Source: Nymphaea colorata
Lineage: Eukaryota > Streptophyta > Magnoliopsida > Nymphaeales > Nymphaeaceae
Direction: 5' to 3'
DNA length: 35,978 nucleotides
Assembly: GCF_008831285.2 (NCBI RefSeq)
Contig: NW_022205258.1
Coordinates: forward strand, 1-35,978
The translations under genes were made by a program, and so were the position numbers. The notes under the pieces were generated by a model. That model made no database searches, had not been told where the DNA came from, and was given only the letters and a program-made list of their open reading frames with translations. How positions within the stretch are numbered: position 1 is the stretch's first letter; each line of letters opens with the position of its first letter. Below, one piece after another: positions 30,360 through 35,978 of this stretch.

Positions 30360-31720
30360 AGTGGTCAACTCGGGACTCTGGGAGCGCTACGTGCTGTTTC
30401 CTTATGCATTTCTTAATAGTTATAAATGCTTTTTATTCTTATACTAATTTTTATATTCATCGATTCATTTTTCTGAAAGAAATATTTAGTTTTTAATTTT
30501 TTTCTTTTTTGCTGATTTGCATTTAAATCATTTAGATTATGGATTGGCCGGTTCACCAAATTGGCAGCATTGTTGACTCGATCCAGAAACCAATTTTCCT
30601 AATTAAGATAGCCTTGGTGCTTGTCATTTACTCAAAATTAAAGCTCTACGAACTCAATAACTCCATTTTAAGCTAGCTAACTTTTCGCGAACTGAAGAGC
30701 AATATCCAAAGATGCGATGATCAAAAGTGATAAGCGGTTGATCATGCAATGGCAAGAAAACTCATTCTAATTATATAGGTGTCTCCTCCTTATTGGCATG
30801 AGAGTTTGGTAGCCAATCAATGACTCTTTATTGCAAGAACAAAGATATCTTTGTCCTTGTTGTGAAGAACGAAAGGGGTGAGGTTATCAGAACAAAGAGA
30901 AGTTTGGTCCGACCAGATCGTCGGTGGGAGCCTGAACAAAATTGCTATGAACAAAAGGGGTGAGGTTGTTATAAACTTTTGTCTTACCTTTTTTTTTGTG
31001 TATCCCTATGTATTCCTTCCTCTCTAATTTTTAGACAATAAAAGGGTTGGGGCACAAGCAAGAAATTTTTCATAAGGAGGACCGAATTAAAGTTTCTAAA
31101 TTTTGATTTAAGTCGAACTCTCATTTTTCAAAATTTTTATATAGGACAAGTGAAAATTTTTAAAATTTTACATGCAAATTTTAAATTTTTTTTTTTCAGG
31201 TACAGCCATGGCTCTTGCTGGCCCTACCTTGGCTCCGCCCTTGGTTGGAGGTGCCCTTTTCCCACATGTTTCAAGCGAAATATGCAAGACGGCCCTGATG
31301 GCTTAATCCCTATGTTGTAAAAACCGATGTTTGAATCAAATAGACACTGCTGCCAATTTGGTGAATGGGCCAATCCAATAATCTAAATGATTTTAGATAC
31401 AAATGAGGAAAAATTGAAATTTTGGGCAAAATTCCCTACCTTATTTTTGGAGCAATAAAAAATTCAAGGCTGCCTCATGGTCTGATCTCTAGTTGTAAGA
31501 ACCGGCTTCTTAATCGAGTCGGCAATGTACGCTGCAAATTTAGTTAACCGCCAATTCAATAATGTAAATGATTTACATGCAAATCACCAAAAAAAAAAGG
31601 AAAAATGAATGGAAGAATCTAAAAAATAATTAAGAATACGAATATTTTTATATCTATTAAAAAATGCATAAGGAAACAGCAGGTCGAGTTGACGTACCAC
31701 TAAATGCAGTGTGCTCAATT
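30360..31720. mobile_element. Element-like region with long inverted arms
   Basis: Left arm 30360-30595 and right arm 31497-31720 are reverse complements with moderate identity. Shared words include GCTGTTTCCTTATGCATTT, TGATTTGCAT(T/G)TAAATCATTTA and GTCAACTCG. Part of the right arm is also repeated in the same direction at about 31320-31410 (GCCAATTTGGTGAATGGGCC). Arms of about 225 bases enclosing about 900 bases suit a Mutator-like non-autonomous element or a fold-back element. Outer ends and target duplication were not found, and there is no transposase frame. Confidence 0.5.
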
Positions 31721-31724
31721 AAGA

Positions 31725-32520
31725 AGAAAAAAAAAGGATAGAGTAGAAACCTGGCAAAAAAGAGAACGTGATGATGTATAAATAACAGGACCTACGAGTT
31801 AGAAAAGGTCTGGTTGACATTGATTGTGGAAATGACAAACGACATCACTTTCTTTTAAAGAGGAGTAGACCTGAATCTTCTAACAATTTGAATTAAACAA
31901 AAAATGAAGGTGAAATTTTCCGAAAGAAGAAAATCTACAAAGGACGTTGCTAATTGTTCATGATCATAAGATTTCTTGGCACCTCAATTAAATGATAGAA
32001 TCGATGTACATCAATCATTTCCTATCCTCTTTTGAACCAACAGACGTTCTAGCCATCGTAGTCTGATTGCAAGATAAAAATCAGCAGCGCTATGTCCCGG
32101 CAAACTTGGATCGAAATCGAACGCATAAAGTTCGCCTAATGAGACCATTAGTCAAAGGGATATTAACCAGTTTTGTCATTCAATAATTTTGGAATAAAAC
32201 TTATTTTCTTGGTGAGTAGGAGAGACCACTGGAAAGAGCGGCTATCCAAACTCGACCCACCTCAGACCCATATCTAGGCACTGTAGCTGGCCTGTCAGGC
32301 CCCAGACATGTCGAGCCGGGTAGTACCACCCAACAACCTAACAGGCAAGGACCAAGCATTATAGTCAACCCATCAGCATCCTGGCAGGCCCGACAATTTT
32401 TTTAAATTAAAAAAATTACATACAACTAAAAACGTGAAAAGAAGGTTTGCTTTGTTCTCTCTTGCATGGATAAATTTAGCTTATTACAGTGGAATTTGCT
32501 AAAGGTTATGAAATTGAACC
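31725..32520. other. Unassigned stretch with a GC-richer block
   Basis: No gene. 32240-32400 is GC-richer with CCTGTCAGGCCC, GTCGAGCCGGGTAG and CTGGCAGGCCCGAC, similar in style to hAT MITE ends such as those at 6096-6380, but I could not pair terminal repeats. Confidence 0.4.
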
Positions 32521-32860
32521 AGGCATGTACTTGGATTTGAATTCTGATTCGAATACGAACGCGAAAAATTCATACACAAACTTTTCATCCCAAATCAGAT
32601 TTCAAAGTCTAAATCCAGTCCGAATCTGATTTTTATATAAGTCTGTATCTAAAACAGAATTTTGAACCCAATCCAAACGATTTTCAAAATGTCAGAACAC
32701 TGAATGTAAGACTGTTATTTAAAACTAAATTTGACCTAAATGTGAATTTGAATCTGATTAGATATTTATGTATATCTAAATCTGAATCCAATTGAATGAC
32801 ATTTTTTAAATACGAAAGTAGTCTAATTTCCTAATTAAATATTATTTTTTCCTCATATGT
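32520..32860 (-). repeat. Diverged family A repeat
   Basis: Minus-strand words such as AATCTGATTC, GGATTTAGAC and GGATTGGGTTCAAAATTC, and the order of blocks, resemble 13250-13580. Identity is clearly lower than between the other copies. Confidence 0.5.
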
Positions 32861-32864
32861 TTTT

Positions 32865-33145
32865 TTTTTAAGGAACGGTTTGGGTGGATATCTGATGTAA
32901 ATTGGAAGGCAAAAATGCCCTTGAAAATTAATAGAAAAAAAAGTTACCCTTCACATGGTATGAATTTAGTGATCAAGCCCTCGAATACACAAAAGCAAAA
33001 GGCATCATTGGGAGTGCACGGCAAAGCCAGTACTGGGCTGGCAGGGAGACCTGAATTTGGGAGTTTAGACTTTAGAGGTCATGTAGATATGGTCAATGTC
33101 ATTGATATTGTTAGTAGAAAGCGATAGCAGCATTCTCACTCATTT
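32865..33145. other. Unassigned spacer with a 70-codon frame
   Basis: A plus-strand frame at 32915-33127 has no recognisable domain. No start context, splice pattern or homology supports it as a gene. Confidence 0.35.
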
Positions 33146-33147
33146 TG

Positions 33148-33690
33148 TTGGCCAATTCATTGCCAAATGTCTACCAAATAAAAGCTGATCAAAAGTTTCG
33201 TCGACCATCTGAGATAGTGTAGTGGACTTATGATCTGCTAGAGAGCCAAATTTCCTACCCAATCTCGTCTGCCTTGAGCCTGAACTGTACTATCACCCCT
33301 GCTTCAATTTGACACCCTAACACTCAAAATAAACATAGCTAATATTGTCATCATGCATATATAAAAAATAATAGCAAAGTTAAAATAATTATCCAAACTA
33401 AAGCTCACCAAACATCATAGTGCTTAAGACAACCACTTTTTCCATTTAAGTGTTAAAAAAAGCAGCATAAATCCACCAAAAATAAAAGATACAATTTGTA
33501 CAACCAAAAGCCTCATTCAGTGGGTTGCACATAAGAACATGAGCATGTAGATAGACATTTCTACGCATTGATAGAACAAGAGAAAAGACGGAATGTAGGT
33601 AGCTTGAGAGCTTTAGACACCTAGTAGTTGAGTGAATAAACTATAATAAATGCACAAAATTCATCTAACTTAAAGAAGGTCCAAACTTCG
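33148..33690 (+). repeat. Dispersed repeat family R3, copy
   Basis: Matches 28282-28800 and, on the other strand, 1-293. Compared with 28282 it has lost some 60-70 bases around 33275-33310. Its 3' part (GTAGCTTGAGAGCTTTAGAC onward) is shared with the copy at 1-293 only, so the element extends at least to about 33690. Confidence 0.8.
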
Positions 33691-33825
33691 ACAAGTTATG
33701 ATATTTGGTAATCCATATACAAGAATTTTGAAAGTGGAATGGAGGGAGGAAGGGTGTTTGAAAAGGACAGACCTTCTTGGGTTTCTGATAATTGATCTCC
33801 CCTTGGTAAATCCTCGACGACAAGA

Positions 33826-34059
33826 TTGTGGGTGGAAATCTGTGGTTCTCATCCTCAAGATTCAGAAGTGGATGTTGAGCAACTCTCAATTCAGATGATA
33901 AATGGAACACCAATAATCAAGATCTCTTCAAGGGTTTTGGAAAAGATGATGCAACCCTTTCGTTGGACTGTGATTGGCTGTTTTATTGGAGACTTACAGA
34001 GGAAGAGCAATCTATATGCTTGCATTGCTAATGACCTGAGAAATCCCAACTTTAGATAA
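33826..34059 (+). pseudogene. Possible retroposon-derived fragment (DUF4283-like)
   Basis: The frame contains INGTPIIKISSRVLEKMMQP followed by FRWTVIGCFIG and ends at a stop at 34057-34059. The pattern of a short strand with G-x-P-x-I, a spacer, then PF-x-x-x-x-x-G-x-F resembles the start of DUF4283, found in many plant LINE-type and related retroposon proteins. The rest of such a protein is absent. Weak resemblance only. Confidence 0.3.
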
Positions 34060-35978
34060 AAAATAGATCCCTAAATGCCAATCTGGATCTAAAGCTAAGA
34101 CTTTGTCCCAAATTCAGATCCAAATTCAAAGTTTCAGATCCAAAGTGGAACCTCAGGTCCAGGCCCAAATCTAAATCCAAGGTCCAGATCCAAAATCGTG
34201 CCCTAGGTAAAAAAAGGTTAAAAACTCATATAGACTCGAGAATCAAAATCAGGCCCAAAATAGGAAAATAGATTCAGAAAATGGCCCACAGGTCTAGATT
34301 AGATCAAAAACCAAAAATCTAGATAAAAAAATATTTCAGACTCAAATGTTTGAAATCGAGCCCAAGAATCAATTCTCAACATCATTGCTGCCCCTCGCTT
34401 TTCAATTTGACTCAGATTCGTAAAATCCAAATCTGGATGTATAATCCACATTTCAAGCCTAAGCACCTATCTAATCTCCCATCCAACCTTCGACATCGAT
34501 CTGCGACCTTGAAGGAAATTAGTTCCAGATCGAAAACCAACCTGTAATCATAAAAAATGGAGCCGGACCCGCTTTATGAAAGGAATATTTTATCTATTAA
34601 AACAATTACATATTTTTGTGTTAAACTTTGATTATTTTTAGGGTGAGACCTACCTGGGGATGGCAGGGGGCAAAGGCTACCCTCAATTTGCCCCCACGCA
34701 CCAAGTTTTGTCAGTGCTTGGTGCACTGCCTAGAGCAATTGGCGCACTACTAAGTACTCTGGCGTAGGGTGCAGGCACTACCGTGCATGGTGCTATTGAG
34801 TGCTATGGTTGAGAGTGCACGGCCACACCAAATGCTTTGTCACCCCCCTCCAAGGGTGTTTGGAGGGCCAAGGGCTAATCTCCACAACTCATAGAAATAA
34901 AAATAATTCAAAAAATGAAAAATTCATAAGAAATCTTGAGAGATTAAAACTCTTTCACATGTTGAATTTTAGCTTTATTTCTTTCTATAAATAGCCCACC
35001 TCCACATCTTGAAACTTGGGTATAAGCTGCTAACCTTGAGGAACTCCTTGAGCCCTCTAACTATGAGCTTGGAAGTCGTTTTTGTCTATTCCTTCATCAA
35101 TTCTTCTCTGGCTCTTTCAACCTTCAAACTTGGGATTCTCCTTCTTGTCCAACCTTCACCTTCAACTAGTAGAAAGGAGAGCACGTGGAGACCCTTGGAA
35201 AGCTTCTTCAACACGTCAGAGTTTTCATTTTGGACTCATCTCTTTTTAAACTATACTATCTTGAGGTATGTAGTATTATTTTCTCTTGATCTTTCATTTG
35301 TCATCTCCCCATGGCCATGTAAGAGAGCTCTTGAAATTTCCTCTTCAGAGCCAAGAGCCACTGAAGTATGAGAAAGGTAAAGCCAAGTCTTGTTTCTTTG
35401 ATAAATTCAAATAGGCACAATATGTGTTTTTTTTTTAACCTTCCATTGAATGTATGCATTCTTTATATCTCTATGAATGCATACATAGCTAGTTGACTTT
35501 TGAGGTTGGGGCTTATCCAACTTAAGAAAAACACTATGAATATATAGATGTTAAACTGCATTTTTGTATTATTCTATGATTAGTTTTGACATCATTTATC
35601 CTCATTCCCTTAACAAATACCTATTTGTAGTCCTGTTAGTATCCTTAAAAGAGTGATCCACCTTTAAAAGAGTGGCTTCCCAACCGGATTTAAGAACAGA
35701 AAGAGCATTCTTTATTGATAGTTGTTTTTTCTTTTGTAGTTAGTCTCTCTCTCACACCCAATGGTGGGAGAGACATACTTTTTTGAAATATTTTCAACTT
35801 TGTCTGTAATATAATATATATATATATATATATAATTATTTTTAAAAGATTTCAAAAAATAAGTCCTCCCTAAGGAGGCTATGGAGACTTACTCTAGGAT
35901 CTCCCATGAGCCTAAGTTCCTCTATCGCCTACTTAAAAAGAAGTTGAAATTTTCAAATTTATTTCCTAAATCTTAATT
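34060..35978 (+). mobile_element. LTR-like element copy c, cut by window edge
   Basis: 34255-35978 matches 2045-3830 in order and direction, including the GCCCACAGGTCTAGATTAGAT start, the GACCTACCTGGGGATGGCAG block, the TATA motif at 34986, GAGGAACTCCTTGAGCCCTC, CTCCCCATGGCCATGTAAGA, and AATAAGTCCTCC near the end. 34060-34250 adds repeated CAGATCCAAA-like words as in copy b (20150-20230). It runs off the window. The frames at 34800-34994 and 35009-35371 are leader sequence, not genes. Confidence 0.65.
34986..34993 (+). promoter_or_regulatory. TATA box of LTR-like copy c
   Basis: TATAAATA preceded by TTTATTTCTTTC, aligned with the motifs at 2814 and 20711 in the two related copies. Confidence 0.5.

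Noticed and set aside
32240-32400. GC-rich block with GGCCC-type words, a possible second hAT MITE
   Set aside because: I could not pair terminal repeats or find an 8-base target duplication.
1-35978. tRNA, rRNA or known small RNA genes
   Set aside because: I looked for T-loop words such as GGTTCGAATCC and conserved rRNA stretches and saw no convincing case; a covariance-model scan would be decisive.

Overview
The window is plant nuclear DNA: AT-rich, intron-containing, loaded with dispersed repeats, and carrying decayed fragments of plant-specific receptor families. I see no intact protein-coding gene that I can name with confidence. The species cannot be fixed from this sequence; an angiosperm is certain enough, anything finer is not.

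Genes and gene relics. Two same-direction (minus-strand) relics of leucine-rich-repeat receptor kinases of the subfamily XII type (FLS2/EFR/Xa21-like, non-RD kinase with HCD instead of HRD) lie at about 430-1885 (kinase only) and 5493-10569 (signal peptide, LRR ectodomain, membrane segment and kinase, with one intron at the conserved place). Both are broken, and both carry the same one-base loss at the same place in the kinase C-lobe, so the lesion probably predates their duplication. The longer copy also has an AG to AA change at its intron acceptor, several stops and an internal LRR block duplication. A third LRR scrap lies at 14846-15020 on the plus strand. One exon of an EXS-domain (ERD1/XPR1/SYG1) protein sits alone at 16076-16228. 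The GC-rich C-terminal third of a TMM/RLP29-like LRR receptor-like protein lies at 25017-25584. A weak candidate transcription unit is at 17737-18442. A possible organelle-derived block is at 25900-26340 and a possible retroposon (DUF4283-like) relic at 33826-34059.

Repeats. Three same-direction copies of a roughly 2 kb LTR-like sequence, each with a TATAAATA promoter motif, occupy about 2045-3830, 20100-22440 and 34060-35978 (running off the window). The middle copy has two private tandem arrays: 72-bp units upstream of the TATA motif, and five 175-237-bp units downstream, each carrying a short ATG reading frame. A complete 285-bp hAT-type MITE with 8-bp target duplication lies at 6096-6380, inside the intron of the longer kinase relic. 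Other families: an element with three copies (1-293 inverted, 28282-28800, 33148-33690), family A (13250, 18705, 22634, 32520), family B (18836, 22872 inverted, 29090), an AT-rich family (1870, 10740, 19740, 29690), a 30-bp tandem array (26531-26760), and an element-like structure with arms of about 225 bp (30360-31720).

Overall this reads as a repeat-dominated region in which a small receptor-kinase cluster has decayed. The most unusual items are the shared frameshift in the duplicated kinase relics, the two-array LTR, the perfect 93-bp inverted duplication abutting an LRR scrap, and the long-armed inverted repeat.
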